DNA of 64,000 bases. Source: Bradyrhizobium sp. WBOS07. Its GTDB lineage: Bacteria; Pseudomonadota; Alphaproteobacteria; Rhizobiales; Xanthobacteraceae. Shown here piece after piece: positions 16,346 through 26,967 of this stretch. The position numbers and the translations under genes were made by a program. The DNA is taken from assembly GCF_024585165.1 (NCBI RefSeq), contig NZ_CP029008.1, positions 2,976,001 to 3,040,000 of the forward strand, in the 5' to 3' direction. Under the pieces are notes generated by a model. It saw nothing but the letters and a program-made list of their open reading frames with translations, was not told the DNA's origin and did not search any database. Positions within the stretch are counted from its first letter, which is position 1; each line of letters opens with the position of its first letter.

Positions 16346-16867
16346 CTACGCCTGCTTCTTCTTCGGCTTGGCCGCCCTTGGCACCGGCTGCGGTTCCGGA
16401 TTGCCCTCGATCGAGGACAGCCGTCCGGCCGTGAAGGTGTAGATGCCGGCGCGCGGTCCGGTGGCCCACGTCACCACCGCAACGCGGCGGCCGGCGGCAT
16501 CGTTGGAGAGGTTGACGCTCGAGGGCGCGCCGATGCCGCGCACCACGTCGCATTCAGTGTGGCCGAGCGCGACCGTGCCGCCCATCGGCGCCGGCGTCGT
16601 CGATGCGTTGGCATCGGCCGGCCCGGGCGGCGGCGCCATGCCGGGACAGCCACCGTCGGCGCTGACGAGATCCTCAGCTCCGACCGGTTTGTCGGGGGTC
16701 AGCGGCGGCGATTCGATCGAGATGTTCTTGATGAAGAGACGGCCCGGTTTCCGGAACCATTCCGCATCCTTCGACAACAGATCGCTCCCGCCCGAACAGC
16801 CCGCGACCAGCGGTGCTATTGCAGCCAACGCAAACAGGAGCGACTTGGGAAGCTTTTGATGTCGCAC
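16346..16867 (-). CDS. Hypothetical lipoprotein with BamE-like C-terminal motif
   Basis: 173 residues. Signal peptide MRHQKLPKSLLFALAAIAPL followed by a lipobox LVAGC (Cys at 24), so lipid-anchored. The middle has a Pro/Ala stretch (GMAPPPGPADANASTTPAP). The C-terminal domain (ALGHTECDVVRGIGAPSSVNL, split here for length as ALGHTECDVV and RGIGAPSSV, then AVVTWATGPRAGIYTFTAGRL) resembles the helix-hairpin pattern of SmpA/OmlA (BamE-like) domains. It ends in a Lys-rich tail (AAKPKKKQA). Function unknown; it may be an outer-membrane or peptidoglycan-associated accessory protein. A frameshifted fragment of a paralogue lies 1.8 kb away at 14740. Confidence 0.75.
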   Translation of the reverse strand: MRHQKLPKSLLFALAAIAPLVAGCSGGSDLLSKDAEWFRKPGRLFIKNISIESPPLTPDKPVGAEDLVSADGGCPGMAPPPGPADANASTTPAPMGGTVALGHTECDVVRGIGAPSSVNLSNDAAGRRVAVVTWATGPRAGIYTFTAGRLSSIEGNPEPQPVPRAAKPKKKQA

Positions 16868-16993
16868 GATAAACCAAATTCCCCGCGTGAAGGACCAGCC
16901 CTAAGCGATTGTCCCAACATCACTTTGCGGCACGAAGGTGACCAAAGCCAGCATCGCCCGAAAAGTGCAAATTATCATTAATTGCGGAAGGCC

Positions 16994-17446
16994 CTAATTC
17001 CGCTTCTGCCACCGGCCCCGCTCGTCGGCCTGCCAATAGGTGACATCAAATCCCCGCGCCTTGCAATCCGTCCAGGCGCTGCGGGCGAGCGCCAGCGCAT
17101 CCGGGTCGTCGCCGTTGAACAGCAGCACCATGCGCGCATAGCCCTGCGCATCCTCCGGGAGGGCGGCATTGTCGACCAGGAAGCGGACATGGGCGCCGTT
17201 CGGATTGCCCTCCTCGATCGCCAGCACGATCGGCTGGTCGGCGGCGTCGCTCACGCGCCATGTCGCGTGCGGCAGGAACGAATCGTCGCGATAGGTCCAT
17301 AAATGCGCGTCGAGCGCATCGGCGCGTTCCTCCGAGGTCGACTGCACCACGACGCGCCAGCCGCGCTCGAGCGATTTCTCGAGAAGCGGCGGCAACACGT
17401 TCTCCACCGTCATGTTTTGCAGATGATAGAACAGGACTTCAGTCAT
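16994..17446 (-). CDS. holC: DNA polymerase III chi subunit
   Basis: 150 residues. MTEVLFYHL is the typical HolC N-terminus; NVLPPLLEKSLERGWRVVVQ, LDAHLWTYRDDSFLPHA and ADQPIVLAIEEGNPNGA follow the family. Chi binds SSB and the clamp loader and helps load the replicase on lagging strands. It lies 6 bp after pepA on the same strand, the common pepA-holC order, so co-transcribed. Confidence 0.93.
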   Translation of the reverse strand: MTEVLFYHLQNMTVENVLPPLLEKSLERGWRVVVQSTSEERADALDAHLWTYRDDSFLPHATWRVSDAADQPIVLAIEEGNPNGAHVRFLVDNAALPEDAQGYARMVLLFNGDDPDALALARSAWTDCKARGFDVTYWQADERGRWQKRN

Positions 17447-17452
17447 CTCGGG

Positions 17453-18952
17453 TCATTTGCGTTCGTAATGGTCGGCGACCAGGCGGTCGAGCAGACGGAC
17501 GCCATAGCCGCTGCCCCAGCTCTGGTTGATGTCGGTCTTGGGCGCGCCCATGGCGGTGCCGGCGATGTCGAGATGGGCCCAGGGCGTGCCGTCGACGAAG
17601 CGCTGCAGGAACTGCGCCGCGGTGATCGAGCCGCCATGACGGCCGCCGGTGTTCTTCATGTCGGCGAACTGGGAGTCGATCAGCTTGTCGTATTCGGGAC
17701 CGAGCGGCATGCGCCAGACCTTGTCCCCAGTTTCGATGCCGGCCGTCAGCAGGCGTTCGGCAAGCTCGTCGTTGTTGGAGAACATGCCGGCATGGTGGGT
17801 GCCGAGCGCGACCACGATCGCGCCGGTCAGGGTCGCCAGATCGACCATGAATTTCGGCTTCACCTTCTTGGCGACGTACCAGAGCACGTCGGCCAGCACG
17901 AGACGGCCCTCGGCGTCGGTGTTGATGATCTCGATGGTCTGGCCCGACATCGAGGTGACGATGTCGCCCGGCCGCTGCGCATTGCCGTCGGGCATGTTCT
18001 CGACGAGGCCGATGGCGCCGACCACGTTGGCCTTGGCCTTGCGCGCCGCCAGCGCGTGCATCAGGCCGACCACGCAGGCCGCGCCGCCCATGTCGCCCTT
18101 CATGTCCTCCATGCTGCCAGCCGGCTTGATCGAGATGCCGCCGGTGTCGAAGCAGACGCCCTTGCCGACGAAGGCGACCGGCGCCTCGCCCTTCCTGCCA
18201 CCGTCCCAGCGCATGATCACGGTCCGGCTCGGCCGCGCCGAGCCCTGGCCGACACCGAGCAGCGCGCCCATGCCGAGCTTCTGCATCGCCTTGACGTCGA
18301 GCACCTCGACCTTGACGCCGAGCTTGCGGAGCTGACTGGCGCGGCGCGCGAACTCCTCGGGGAAGAGCACGTTCGGCGGCTCGTTGACGAGGTCGCGCGC
18401 GATCATCACGCCGTCGATGACATGGCCGGCCGCGACGAACGCCTTCTTCGCGGCAGCGGCATCGCCGACCGCCAGCGAGATGTCGGCGCGCGAGCCGCCC
18501 TCCTCGCCGTCCTTCTTCTTGGTCTTGTAACGGTCGAACTTGTAGGCGCGTAGGCGCAGGCCGGAGGCGACCGCAACCGCCTGCTCGCTCGTCATTGCTC
18601 CCGCCGGCAGTTCCGCCATGACGGTCATGGCGGCAGTCCCGCTGGGAAGCTTGCTCGCCGCCACACCGCCGAATTTGAGGAAATCGTTCGTCTTCAGGTC
18701 GGTCGCCTTGCCGGCGCCGATCACAAGCAGGCGGGTGGCCTTCACCCCTTCCGGCGCCAGGATGTCCAGCGCGGCCCCGCTATTCCCTTTGAAGGCGGCG
18801 GCAGCCGCCGCGCGCTTCACGAGATCGACAGCGCCGCCCAGCGCCTTGGCCGTCGCGGGACCGACCTTGAGGCTGTCGTCGCAGAACACGACCAGGATGC
18901 CACGGGCGGCTGATGACAACGGGACGAAGCCGACCTTGATGGCATCGGACAT
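17453..18952 (-). CDS. pepA: Leucyl aminopeptidase (M17)
   Basis: 499 residues, full length. Dinuclear metal and catalytic signatures are intact: [20 protein letters not shown] (Lys and Asp ligands), [16 protein letters not shown], and [16 protein letters not shown], the M17 signature. The N-terminal macro-like domain precedes it. It removes N-terminal residues from peptides in the cytoplasm as a hexamer; in some bacteria PepA also binds DNA. Ribosome binding site AAAGGAG precedes the ATG. First gene of a pepA-holC unit, divergent from lptF. Confidence 0.96.
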   Translation of the reverse strand: MSDAIKVGFVPLSSAARGILVVFCDDSLKVGPATAKALGGAVDLVKRAAAAAAFKGNSGAALDILAPEGVKATRLLVIGAGKATDLKTNDFLKFGGVAASKLPSGTAAMTVMAELPAGAMTSEQAVAVASGLRLRAYKFDRYKTKKKDGEEGGSRADISLAVGDAAAAKKAFVAAGHVIDGVMIARDLVNEPPNVLFPEEFARRASQLRKLGVKVEVLDVKAMQKLGMGALLGVGQGSARPSRTVIMRWDGGRKGEAPVAFVGKGVCFDTGGISIKPAGSMEDMKGDMGGAACVVGLMHALAARKAKANVVGAIGLVENMPDGNAQRPGDIVTSMSGQTIEIINTDAEGRLVLADVLWYVAKKVKPKFMVDLATLTGAIVVALGTHHAGMFSNNDELAERLLTAGIETGDKVWRMPLGPEYDKLIDSQFADMKNTGGRHGGSITAAQFLQRFVDGTPWAHLDIAGTAMGAPKTDINQSWGSGYGVRLLDRLVADHYERK

Positions 18953-19291
18953 GGGTAACTCCTTTAAAAGCCTTGATCTTTTGTCATTCGCGGCAATCCG
19001 CCGGGGCGAGCCCTGAACGACGATTCACTGAGCCTTGCGCACTATGGGCCAGCGGCCGGGCCAATGCCAAGCGCCCCCGTGGCCTCAAGGCCACAACGAG
19101 CGAAATATTAACCATATATTGAGGGTGCCACGGGCCAGCCATTTTGTTGACGGATCAAAGGGATGGTAGTGAGAGAGTGAGCTGGCGGAAGAGCCCTGTG
19201 GCCAACCTTGGGGATCCCCTGATCGGGGATTGGTTGGGCAAGCGGAATTTCGGCCGACATTGGGGACGTGGTGGGGTTCGTGCGGTAGCGC
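18953..19291. other. Divergent promoter region pepA / lptF
   Basis: 339 bp with no supported gene. It must hold both promoters. There is an A/T-rich stretch near 19098-19118 and a weak inverted repeat CCAACC (19202-19207) with GGTTGG (19232-19237). I cannot assign -10/-35 boxes with confidence. Confidence 0.5.
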
Positions 19292-20461
19292 ATGGGGTCG
19301 ATCGATAGGTATATCTTCCGCACGACGCTGGCGTCGTTTGCGCTGGTCCTGGTCAGCCTCACCGGCGTGATCTGGATTACGCAGGCGTTGCGCGGCATCG
19401 ACCTGATGACGAGCCAGGGTCAGACCATCCTCACCTTCCTCGGCATCACCAGCCTCGTCGTCCCGGCCCTGGTGCTGATCATCTCGCCGATCGCGCTGAT
19501 GATCGCGATCTCGCACACGCTGAACAAGCTCGCGACCGATTCCGAGATCATCGTGATGAATGCCGCCGGCTTCTCGCCGTTCCGGCTGTTCTATCCGTTC
19601 TTCTACGCCACCTGCGTGGTGGCGCTGCTGGTCGCCTTCATCGCGGCCTATCTCGCCCCCGACGGCATGCGGCGAATCAAGCAGTGGGACGCCGAGATCA
19701 CCGCCGACGTGCTCACCAACATCCTGCAGCCCGGCCGCTTCGCCCAGCTCGACAAGAACCTCACGATCCGGATTCGCGAACGCCTGCCCGGCGGCGTTCT
19801 TGCCGGCATCTTCATCGACGACCGCCGCGATCCGAACGAGCGCGTCTCGATCGTCGCCGAACGCGGCGAGATCGTGAAGAACGACACCGGCTCGTTCCTG
19901 GTGCTGGAGACGGGCAATCTGCAGCGCTTCGAGGCGGGCAAGCGCGATCCGGCGCTGGTGGCTTTCGGCCGCTACGGCTTCGACATGTCGAAATTCTCCA
20001 ACCAGGGCCGCGACGTCACCCTCGGCATCCGCGAGCGCTATCTCTGGGAGCTGTTCTCGCCGTCCGAGGACGACCCCGTCTACAAGCAGATTCCCGGGCA
20101 ATTCCGCTCGGCCCTGCATGACAGCCTGCTCGCGCCGATCTATCCCTTCGCCTTTGCCGTGCTGACCTTCGCCTTCCTCGGCGCGCCGCGCACCACCCGC
20201 CAGAGCCGCAACTTCTCGATCGGCTCGTCGATCATCGCGGTGTTCGGGCTGCGCATGGCGGGCTTTGCGTGCTCGGTGATGGCGGTGAAGTCGTCGGGCC
20301 CGGTGCTGGTGCAATACGCGATGGTGTTCAGCGCCATCGGCGTCGGGTTGTGGATGATCATCAGCGGCGTCGTGGTCGAGCCGCCCCCCGGCCTGATGGA
20401 GGCCATCAACAGGTCGAACGCGCGCATCGCGCGGCTGTTCGGACGTCCGGCCACCGCATGA
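19292..20461 (+). CDS. lptF: LPS export ABC transporter permease LptF
   Basis: 389 residues, YjgP/YjgQ family. It starts MGSIDRYIFRTTLASFALVLVSL and continues into TM helix 1; the second and third helices (LVVPALVLIISPIALMIAISHTLN) carry the family's DSE motif nearby as ATDSEIIVMNAAG. A periplasmic beta-jellyroll is flanked by three more helices at the C-terminus (PFAFAVLTFAFLGAPR). With LptG and LptB it extracts LPS from the inner membrane. The stop overlaps the lptG ATG as ATGA. Confidence 0.94.
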   Translation: MGSIDRYIFRTTLASFALVLVSLTGVIWITQALRGIDLMTSQGQTILTFLGITSLVVPALVLIISPIALMIAISHTLNKLATDSEIIVMNAAGFSPFRLFYPFFYATCVVALLVAFIAAYLAPDGMRRIKQWDAEITADVLTNILQPGRFAQLDKNLTIRIRERLPGGVLAGIFIDDRRDPNERVSIVAERGEIVKNDTGSFLVLETGNLQRFEAGKRDPALVAFGRYGFDMSKFSNQGRDVTLGIRERYLWELFSPSEDDPVYKQIPGQFRSALHDSLLAPIYPFAFAVLTFAFLGAPRTTRQSRNFSIGSSIIAVFGLRMAGFACSVMAVKSSGPVLVQYAMVFSAIGVGLWMIISGVVVEPPPGLMEAINRSNARIARLFGRPATA

Positions 20462-21555
20462 GCATGCTGACCAACACACTCGGGCGCTATTTCGCCGGCC
20501 GCTTCGTGGTCGCGGCGCTCGGCGTGTTCGCGAGCATCTTCCTGCTGCTGGTGCTGGTCGACTACATCGAGATGGTGCGCAAGACCTCTGGCCTTGCCTC
20601 CGCCTCGGCGCTCATGGTGGCCGAGACCTCGCTGTTCCGGGTGCCGCAGCTCCTGGAGAAGCTGACGCCGTTCTGCATGCTGATCGGCGCCATGACGTGC
20701 TATCTCGCCCTCTCCCGCCGGCTCGAGCTCGTGGTCGCGCGCGCCGCCGGCATCTCCGCATGGCAGTTCATCGCGCCGGCACTCGGCAGTGCGCTCCTGA
20801 TCGGCGTGATCGCCACCGTCGCCTACAATCCGATGTCGGCGAATCTGCGCGAGGCCTCCAAGCGCATGGAGGCCGAGCTGTTCGGCTCGGCGCCCGGCGG
20901 CGGGATCCAGGACGCTTCCGGCTTCTGGCTCAATCAGGTGACCAGCGACGGCCAGACCATCATCAACGCGGCGCGTAGCGAGCAGCAGGGCGTCCGGCTC
21001 ACGGGGCTGACGCTGTTCCGGTTCGACCCGGACCAGCACTTCAAGGAACGGGTCGAGGCGCGCGAGGCGACGCTCGAGGCCGGCCGCTGGCTGTTCAAGG
21101 GGGTCCGCCGCTTCTCGCTGGACGCCCCGCCGATCGACCAGGCCAGCCTGGAGATTCCGACGACGCTGACCGAGGCGCAGGTCCGCAACAGCTTTTCCAC
21201 CCCCGAGACTGTGTCCTTTTGGCAACTACCGAGCTACATCCGCTCGTCCGAAAGCTCGGGCTTCGCGACAGCCGGATACCGACTCCAGTATCAGAAGCTT
21301 CTGGCACAGCCGTTTTTGCTTGCCGCCATGGTGATGCTCGCGGCCTCCGTGTCGTTGCGCTTCTTCCGGATGGGCGGCGTGCAGAAGATGGTTTTGAGTG
21401 GCGTGGGCGCAGGCTTTCTGCTCTACGTTCTGTCGAAAGTAACTGAGGATCTGAGCAAGGCTGAGTTGATGCATCCGATCGCTGCGGCGTGGTTGCCCGT
21501 TGTAGTGGGCGGCCTCACCGGCTTTTTGGCCTTGCTCTACCAGGAGGACGGTTAG
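20458..21555 (+). CDS. lptG: LPS export ABC transporter permease LptG
   Basis: 365 residues from the ATG at 20458, which overlaps the lptF stop; a second ATG lies two codons on. Topology matches LptF: helix 1 (FVVAALGVFASIFLLLVLVDYIE), the YLALSRRLELVVARAAGISAWQF region that contacts LptB, a periplasmic jellyroll, and C-terminal helices (LLAAMVMLAASVSLRFFRMGGVQ). It is the partner of LptF in the inner-membrane LPS extractor. Its TAG stop shares its last base with the GTG start of lptD, so the three genes are coupled. Confidence 0.95.
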   Translation: MSMLTNTLGRYFAGRFVVAALGVFASIFLLLVLVDYIEMVRKTSGLASASALMVAETSLFRVPQLLEKLTPFCMLIGAMTCYLALSRRLELVVARAAGISAWQFIAPALGSALLIGVIATVAYNPMSANLREASKRMEAELFGSAPGGGIQDASGFWLNQVTSDGQTIINAARSEQQGVRLTGLTLFRFDPDQHFKERVEAREATLEAGRWLFKGVRRFSLDAPPIDQASLEIPTTLTEAQVRNSFSTPETVSFWQLPSYIRSSESSGFATAGYRLQYQKLLAQPFLLAAMVMLAASVSLRFFRMGGVQKMVLSGVGAGFLLYVLSKVTEDLSKAELMHPIAAAWLPVVVGGLTGFLALLYQEDG

Positions 21556-24035
21556 TGAGTGCCGTCCAACGAGGGCTCGTGTCTCGGTTGACGCGGCGCA
21601 TCTTGGTGCGCGCGGACGGGCGCGGCTTGTCCAGGCTGCTGCTCGCCGTCGTGACCGCGGCCTCGCTCGGCGGGCTGATCGACGTTGCCGCCGTGACGCC
21701 GGCCTCCGCCCAATATACCTACAATCCGCTGCCGCCGCGTCCGAAGCCGCCCAAGGCCCCCAACGACAACCAGATGCTGGTTCAGGCGACCGAGGTCGAC
21801 TACGACTACAATAACTCGCGCGTCTCCGCGGTCGGCAACGTCCAGCTGTTCTACAACGGCACCAGCGTCGAGGCCGACAGGGTCATCTACGACCAGAAGA
21901 CCAAGCGGCTGCATGCCGAAGGCAACATCCGCATGACGGATGCCGACGGCAAGATCACCTATGCCGAGATCATGGATCTCTCCGACGATTACCGCGACGG
22001 CTTCGTCGATTCGCTGCGCGCGGACACCGCCGACCAGACCCGCATGGCCGCCAGCCGCGCCGACCGCTCCAGCGGCAATTACACGGTGTTCGAGAACGGC
22101 GTCTACACGGCCTGCGCGCCGTGTCGGGACGATCCGAAGAAGCCGCCGCTGTGGCAGGTCAAGGGTGCGCGCATCATCCACGACCAGCAGGAGAAGATGC
22201 TGTATTTCGAGACGGCACAGATCGAGTTCTTCGGCGTGCCGCTCGCCTATATGCCCTATTTCTCGACGCCCGACCCGACCGTGAAGCGCAAGAGCGGCTT
22301 CCTGATGCCGGGCTATTTCCCGGGCACGGCGAACACGGGATTCGGCGCGGAGGTTCCGTATTACTGGGCGATCGCGCCCGACATGGACGCGACTTTCACC
22401 CCCCGCTTCATGACGCGGCAGGGCGTGATGCTGCAGGGCGAATTCCGTCAGCGCTTGATCGACGGCGCCTACCAGATCCGCGCTTACGGCATCAACCAGC
22501 TCGATCCCGGCGCGTTCTCCGGCCAGCCCGGCGACCGCGACTTCCGCGGCGCCGTCGACACCAAGGGTCAGTTCGCGCTGAACGACAAATGGGTCTGGGG
22601 CTGGGACGGCGTCCTGATGTCCGACTATTATTTCTTCTCGGACTACCGCCTCTATCAGTACCGCGATCCGCTCGGCTCGTTCCTGCTGCTGCCGACGGAG
22701 GCGCTGTCGCAGCTCTATCTGACCGGCGTCGGCAACCGCAGCTTCTTCGATGCGCGGACGATGTACTGGCTGAGCTATTCGGGCAACCAGAGCCAGGTGC
22801 CGATCGTCTATCCGGTGATCGACTATTCCAACGTGCTCAACTATCCGGTCTTCGGCGGCGAGGTCAGCTACAAGACCAATTTCGTCAACCTGTCGCGTGA
22901 CCAGGCGGTGTTCGATCCGATCACGACGACCGCCAATACCAGCAGCCTGTGCACGACGGCGTCGGCCGATCCGCTCGCCCGCATGCCCTCGCAGTGCCTG
23001 CTGCGCGGCTTCGCCGGCACCTACACCCGCCTCACGGCGGAAGCGCAGTGGCGCAAGTCCTTCACCGACCCGTTCGGCCAGATCTGGACGCCGTTCGCGA
23101 GCCTGCGCGCCGACGCGATCAACTCCTCGGTCTCCAACCAGCCGGGCGTGTCGAACTATCTTCCGGTCGGCGACACCCAGGCGTTCCGCCTGATGCCGAC
23201 CGTGGGCCTCGAATACCGCTACCCCTTCATCAACATTCAGCCCTGGGGATCGACCACGGTCGAGCCGATCGCGCAGATCATCATCCGGCCGAACGAGACC
23301 TATGCCGGCAGGCTCCCGAACGAGGACGCCCAGAGCCTGGTGTTCGACGCCTCGAACCTGTTCAGCGTCGACAAGTTCTCCGGCTACGACCGCGTCGAGG
23401 GCGGCGGCCGCGCCAATGTCGGCGTGCAGTCCACCACGCAGTTCGACCGGGGCGGCGCGGTCAAGGTGCTGTTCGGCCAGTCCTACCAGCTGTTCGGCTT
23501 GAACTCCTTCGCGGTCAACGACGCCATGAACACCGGCCTCAATTCCGGCCTGGACAAGCCGCGTTCCGATTACGTCGCAAGCACGAGCTACTCGCCCAAC
23601 AGCACTTACACGTTCAGCGTCCGCTCCCGCATGGACGAGCAGACCTGGAACGTGCAACGCTTCGAGGCGGAAGGCCGCGCCAACTTCAATCGCTGGGCGG
23701 TCAGCGTGATCTACGGCAATTACGCAGCCCAGCCGGAGCTCGGCTATCTCGCCCGCCGTGAGGGCATCCTGACCACGGGCTCGCTGAAGGTGGCGACCAA
23801 CTGGGTGGTGTCGGGCTCGGCGCGCTGGGATCTCGAGGCCAACAAGATCAACCAATATGTGCTCGGTGCCGGCTATGTCGACGATTGCTTCGTGCTGGCG
23901 GCGAACTATGTAACTTCGTATAGTTATGCCGCGGGAACCGCGCCGCCCACGCTGAGCCACGCGTTCATGTTCCAGATCGGTCTGCGCACGCTGGCGACCT
24001 CGTCGGCGAGCAGCAGTTCCGCCGGCCTCCAGTGA
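21555..24035 (+). CDS. lptD: LPS-assembly outer-membrane protein LptD
   Basis: 826 residues from the GTG at 21555; I chose it because AGGAGG lies 9 bases upstream and a signal sequence follows (LSRLLLAVVTAASLGGLIDVAA, cut near ASAQ). An OstA/LptA-like N-terminal jellyroll (MLVQATEVDYDYNNSRVSAVGNVQLFYNG) is followed by the CAPCRDDPKKPPLWQVKGARIIHD segment with two cysteines, and the C-terminal beta barrel (PYYWAIAPDMDATFTPRFM and so on, ending MFQIGLRTL). It inserts LPS in the outer membrane with LptE. The position after lptFG is the standard alphaproteobacterial arrangement. Confidence 0.95.
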   Translation: MSAVQRGLVSRLTRRILVRADGRGLSRLLLAVVTAASLGGLIDVAAVTPASAQYTYNPLPPRPKPPKAPNDNQMLVQATEVDYDYNNSRVSAVGNVQLFYNGTSVEADRVIYDQKTKRLHAEGNIRMTDADGKITYAEIMDLSDDYRDGFVDSLRADTADQTRMAASRADRSSGNYTVFENGVYTACAPCRDDPKKPPLWQVKGARIIHDQQEKMLYFETAQIEFFGVPLAYMPYFSTPDPTVKRKSGFLMPGYFPGTANTGFGAEVPYYWAIAPDMDATFTPRFMTRQGVMLQGEFRQRLIDGAYQIRAYGINQLDPGAFSGQPGDRDFRGAVDTKGQFALNDKWVWGWDGVLMSDYYFFSDYRLYQYRDPLGSFLLLPTEALSQLYLTGVGNRSFFDARTMYWLSYSGNQSQVPIVYPVIDYSNVLNYPVFGGEVSYKTNFVNLSRDQAVFDPITTTANTSSLCTTASADPLARMPSQCLLRGFAGTYTRLTAEAQWRKSFTDPFGQIWTPFASLRADAINSSVSNQPGVSNYLPVGDTQAFRLMPTVGLEYRYPFINIQPWGSTTVEPIAQIIIRPNETYAGRLPNEDAQSLVFDASNLFSVDKFSGYDRVEGGGRANVGVQSTTQFDRGGAVKVLFGQSYQLFGLNSFAVNDAMNTGLNSGLDKPRSDYVASTSYSPNSTYTFSVRSRMDEQTWNVQRFEAEGRANFNRWAVSVIYGNYAAQPELGYLARREGILTTGSLKVATNWVVSGSARWDLEANKINQYVLGAGYVDDCFVLAANYVTSYSYAAGTAPPTLSHAFMFQIGLRTLATSSASSSSAGLQ

Positions 24036-24090
24036 ACGGTTTGAAGTGCCGGCCGCGCTTGCCCCCCCTCACAGGCTCGACGCGGCTGAC

Positions 24091-25041
24091 ATGCGAGCGA
24101 CAATCATGACGACCCCATTGCCCGTCTTCCGCCTCCTGCTTGCCATCGGTGCCGGGCTGATCCTGACCGGATTGCCCTCGCCGTCGCGCGCGCAGAACAT
24201 CGTCGTCATGGTCAACGGCGATCCGATCACCGATTTCGACATCGAGCAGCGCTCCAAGCTCGACCAGCTGACGACGCAGAAGACCCCGAGCCGGCAGGAC
24301 GTCATCAACCAGCTGATCGACGACAAGGTGAAGATCAAGGAGGGCAAGAAGTACGGGGTCGATCCCAGCGCCTCCGACATCAACCAGTCCTTCGAGGGTA
24401 TGGCGCAGCGCATGCGCATCACGTCGGACCAGCTCGCCAAGTCGCTCGAATCCAAAGGCCTCCGCCCCGAAACGCTGAAGAGCCGCATGAGGGCCGAGAT
24501 GGTCTGGGGCAGCCTCGTGCGCGGCCGCTTCAAGGAGAAGCTGCTCGTCGGCGAGCGCGACGTCGCGCAGGCCGTGCAGGCCCAGACCGGCGACAAGCTG
24601 CAGGTCGAAGGCACCGAGTACAAGATGCAGCCGATCGTGCTGATCGTGCCGCGCGGCTCGTCCCCGGCGTTCATGGAGACCCGGAAGAAGGAAGCCGAGA
24701 GCTATCGCGCGCGGGTCGGCAGCTGCGAGGAAGCCAATTCGCTGTTCCGCTCGACGCCGAACGCCACCATTCGCGACACCGTCACCAAGACCAGCGCCGA
24801 ACTGCCGGAGGCGCTGCGCAAGGTGCTCGACGATACCCCGATCGGCCATCTGACCGCGCCCGAGCTGACCAAGAACGGCATCGAGATGGTGGTGCTGTGC
24901 TCGCGCAAGCCGACCATGATCGACACGCCGAAGAAGCGCGAGGTCCGCGAGAAGATGTATCAGGAGAAATACGAGAAGACCCAGAAGGCCTATCTCGACG
25001 AGCTCCGCAAGGCGGCGATGATCGAATATCGCAACCGCTGA
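24091..25041 (+). CDS. surA: SurA-like peptidylprolyl isomerase/chaperone
   Basis: 316 residues from the ATG at 24091; another ATG at 24106 (MTTPLPVFRLLLAIGAG) is equally possible and starts closer to the signal peptide, which is cut near SRAQ. The SurA N-terminal helical domain follows (IVVMVNGDPITDFDIEQRSKL, split as VMVNGDPITDFDI and EQRSKL). The parvulin part (MQPIVLIVPRG to MVVLCSRK) is divergent, so isomerase activity is uncertain. SurA escorts outer-membrane barrels, including LptD, across the periplasm, which fits its place in the operon. Stop overlaps the pdxA start (TGATG). Confidence 0.87.
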   Translation: MRATIMTTPLPVFRLLLAIGAGLILTGLPSPSRAQNIVVMVNGDPITDFDIEQRSKLDQLTTQKTPSRQDVINQLIDDKVKIKEGKKYGVDPSASDINQSFEGMAQRMRITSDQLAKSLESKGLRPETLKSRMRAEMVWGSLVRGRFKEKLLVGERDVAQAVQAQTGDKLQVEGTEYKMQPIVLIVPRGSSPAFMETRKKEAESYRARVGSCEEANSLFRSTPNATIRDTVTKTSAELPEALRKVLDDTPIGHLTAPELTKNGIEMVVLCSRKPTMIDTPKKREVREKMYQEKYEKTQKAYLDELRKAAMIEYRNR

Positions 25042-26087
25042 TGGCCGATCGCGCAGCAAAGCCGCCTGCCCTTCCTCTTGCCCTGACCCTGGGAGAGCCG
25101 GCCGGCATCGGCCCCGACATCACGATCGCAGCCTGGCTGCGGCGCCGCGAGCTGAACCTGCCCGCCTTCTATCTGCTCGGTGACGAGGCGCTGATCGCGC
25201 GCCGCGCCAAGGCGCTCGCCCCGTCGCTGGGGGCCGGCGTCAGGACCGCGGCGGTGAGCCCCGGTGAGGCGGCTTCCGCCTTCACCGATGCCCTGCCCGT
25301 GGTCGCCACCGGCGAGCGCGCGACCGCCGAGCCCGGCAAGCCCGACGCATCGAGCGCGCCGGCCGCGCTCGCCTCGATCCGGCAGGCGGTCAGCGATGTG
25401 CGCGAGGGCCGCGCCAGCGCCGTCGTCACCAATCCGATCGCCAAGAGCGTGCTCTACCGCGCCGGCTTCCGTCATCCCGGCCACACCGAATTCCTCGCCG
25501 AGCTCGCCGCAGAGAGCGGCCGCGTGCCGCAGCCGGTGATGATGCTATGGTCGCCGCAGCTCGCCGTGGTGCCGGTGACCATTCACCTCTCGATCCGCGA
25601 TGCCCTGGCCCAGCTCACCAGCGAGCTGATCGTCGCGACCGTGCGCATCGTCGCAACCGAGCTGAAATCCCGCTTTGGCATCGCGCGGCCGCGCATCGCG
25701 GTCTCCGGCCTCAATCCGCATGCCGGCGAGGACGGCTCGCTCGGGCACGAGGAGCAGACCATCATCGCCCCGGCGCTAAAGGTCCTGCGCAATGACGGCA
25801 TCGAGACCAGGGGCCCACTGCCCGCCGACACCATGTTCCACGAGGCCGCCCGCAGCACCTATGACTGCGCCATCTGCATGTATCACGACCAGGCGCTGAT
25901 CCCGATCAAGACGGTCGCGTTCGACAACGCGGTCAATGTCACGCTCGGCCTGCCCTTCGTCCGCACCTCGCCCGATCACGGCACCGCCTTCGACATCGCC
26001 GGCACGGCCAAGGCCAATCCGGCGAGTCTGATCGCAGCCTTGAGGCTCGCCAGCCGCATGGCGGCTTCAGCAAGCTCACCAAGCTGA
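25041..26087 (+). CDS. pdxA: 4-hydroxythreonine-4-phosphate dehydrogenase
   Basis: 348 residues from the ATG at 25041 in a TGATG overlap with surA. PdxA oxidises 4-phosphohydroxy-threonine in the DXP-dependent pyridoxal phosphate pathway. Conserved blocks: [13 protein letters not shown] at the N-terminus, [46 protein letters not shown] and [42 protein letters not shown] (metal-binding histidines in HTE, NPHAG and YHDQ; written here by block). Length and motifs are normal. It is followed by rsmA with another TGATG overlap. Confidence 0.96.
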   Translation: MADRAAKPPALPLALTLGEPAGIGPDITIAAWLRRRELNLPAFYLLGDEALIARRAKALAPSLGAGVRTAAVSPGEAASAFTDALPVVATGERATAEPGKPDASSAPAALASIRQAVSDVREGRASAVVTNPIAKSVLYRAGFRHPGHTEFLAELAAESGRVPQPVMMLWSPQLAVVPVTIHLSIRDALAQLTSELIVATVRIVATELKSRFGIARPRIAVSGLNPHAGEDGSLGHEEQTIIAPALKVLRNDGIETRGPLPADTMFHEAARSTYDCAICMYHDQALIPIKTVAFDNAVNVTLGLPFVRTSPDHGTAFDIAGTAKANPASLIAALRLASRMAASASSPS

Positions 26088-26944
26088 TGAGCGCGATCGA
26101 CGACCTCCCGCCGCTGCGCGAGGTCATTCGCCGGCACGCGCTGTCGGCGCGCAAATCGCTCGGCCAGAACTTTCTGCTCGATCTCAATCTCACCGCGCGC
26201 ATCGCGCGCGCCGCGGCGCCGCTCGAAGAATCCACCATCGTCGAGATCGGCCCCGGCCCGGGTGGGCTGACGCGCGCACTGCTGGCGCTCGGCGCGCGGC
26301 GGGTCATCGCCATCGAGCACGACGAGCGCGCGATCCCGGCCTTGCAGGATATTTCCGCGCGCTATCCCGGCAGGCTCGAGATCGTGCATGGCGACGCCAT
26401 GACATTCGATCCCCGCCCGTTGCTCGACGGCGAGCGAGCCAGGATCGTCGCCAACCTGCCCTACAACATCGCGACCCAGCTCCTGATCAACTGGCTGACG
26501 AGCGAGCCCTGGCCGCCCTGGTACGACATGATGGTGCTGATGTTCCAGCGCGAGGTCGCCGAGCGCATCGTGGCGCACGAGGACGAGGAGGCCTATGGCC
26601 GGCTCGGCGTGCTCGCCAACTGGCGCTGCGAGACCAAGATCCTGTTCGACATCGCGCCGTCCGCCTTCGTGCCGCCGCCCAAGGTCACCTCCTCCGTGGT
26701 GCGCCTCAAGCCGCGCGCAGAGCCGCTTGCCTGCGATCGCAAGCTGCTCGAACAGGTCGCCGCCGCCGCTTTCGGCCAGCGCCGCAAGATGCTGCGGCAG
26801 AGCCTGAAGTCGCTTCAAGCGGATCCGGCGCGGCTCGCGCAGGCCGCCGGCGTCGATGCGACCCGGCGCGCAGAGACCATTCCCATCTCCGGCTTTGTTG
26901 CCATGGCGCGCGAATTGGCGGATATACGCAGCGAAACCGAGTAA
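26087..26944 (+). CDS. rsmA: 16S rRNA dimethyladenosine transferase
   Basis: 285 residues. RsmA/KsgA dimethylates two adjacent adenines near the 3' end of 16S rRNA. SAM-binding motifs: [28 protein letters not shown], and the catalytic [11 protein letters not shown] (NLPY). C-terminal [12 protein letters not shown] and [10 protein letters not shown] are typical. Last gene of the lptFGD-surA-pdxA-rsmA operon, coupled to pdxA. Also known as ksgA. Confidence 0.96.
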   Translation: MSAIDDLPPLREVIRRHALSARKSLGQNFLLDLNLTARIARAAAPLEESTIVEIGPGPGGLTRALLALGARRVIAIEHDERAIPALQDISARYPGRLEIVHGDAMTFDPRPLLDGERARIVANLPYNIATQLLINWLTSEPWPPWYDMMVLMFQREVAERIVAHEDEEAYGRLGVLANWRCETKILFDIAPSAFVPPPKVTSSVVRLKPRAEPLACDRKLLEQVAAAAFGQRRKMLRQSLKSLQADPARLAQAAGVDATRRAETIPISGFVAMARELADIRSETE

Positions 26945-26967
26945 CCAAGAATTCCGGAGGAAAGAAA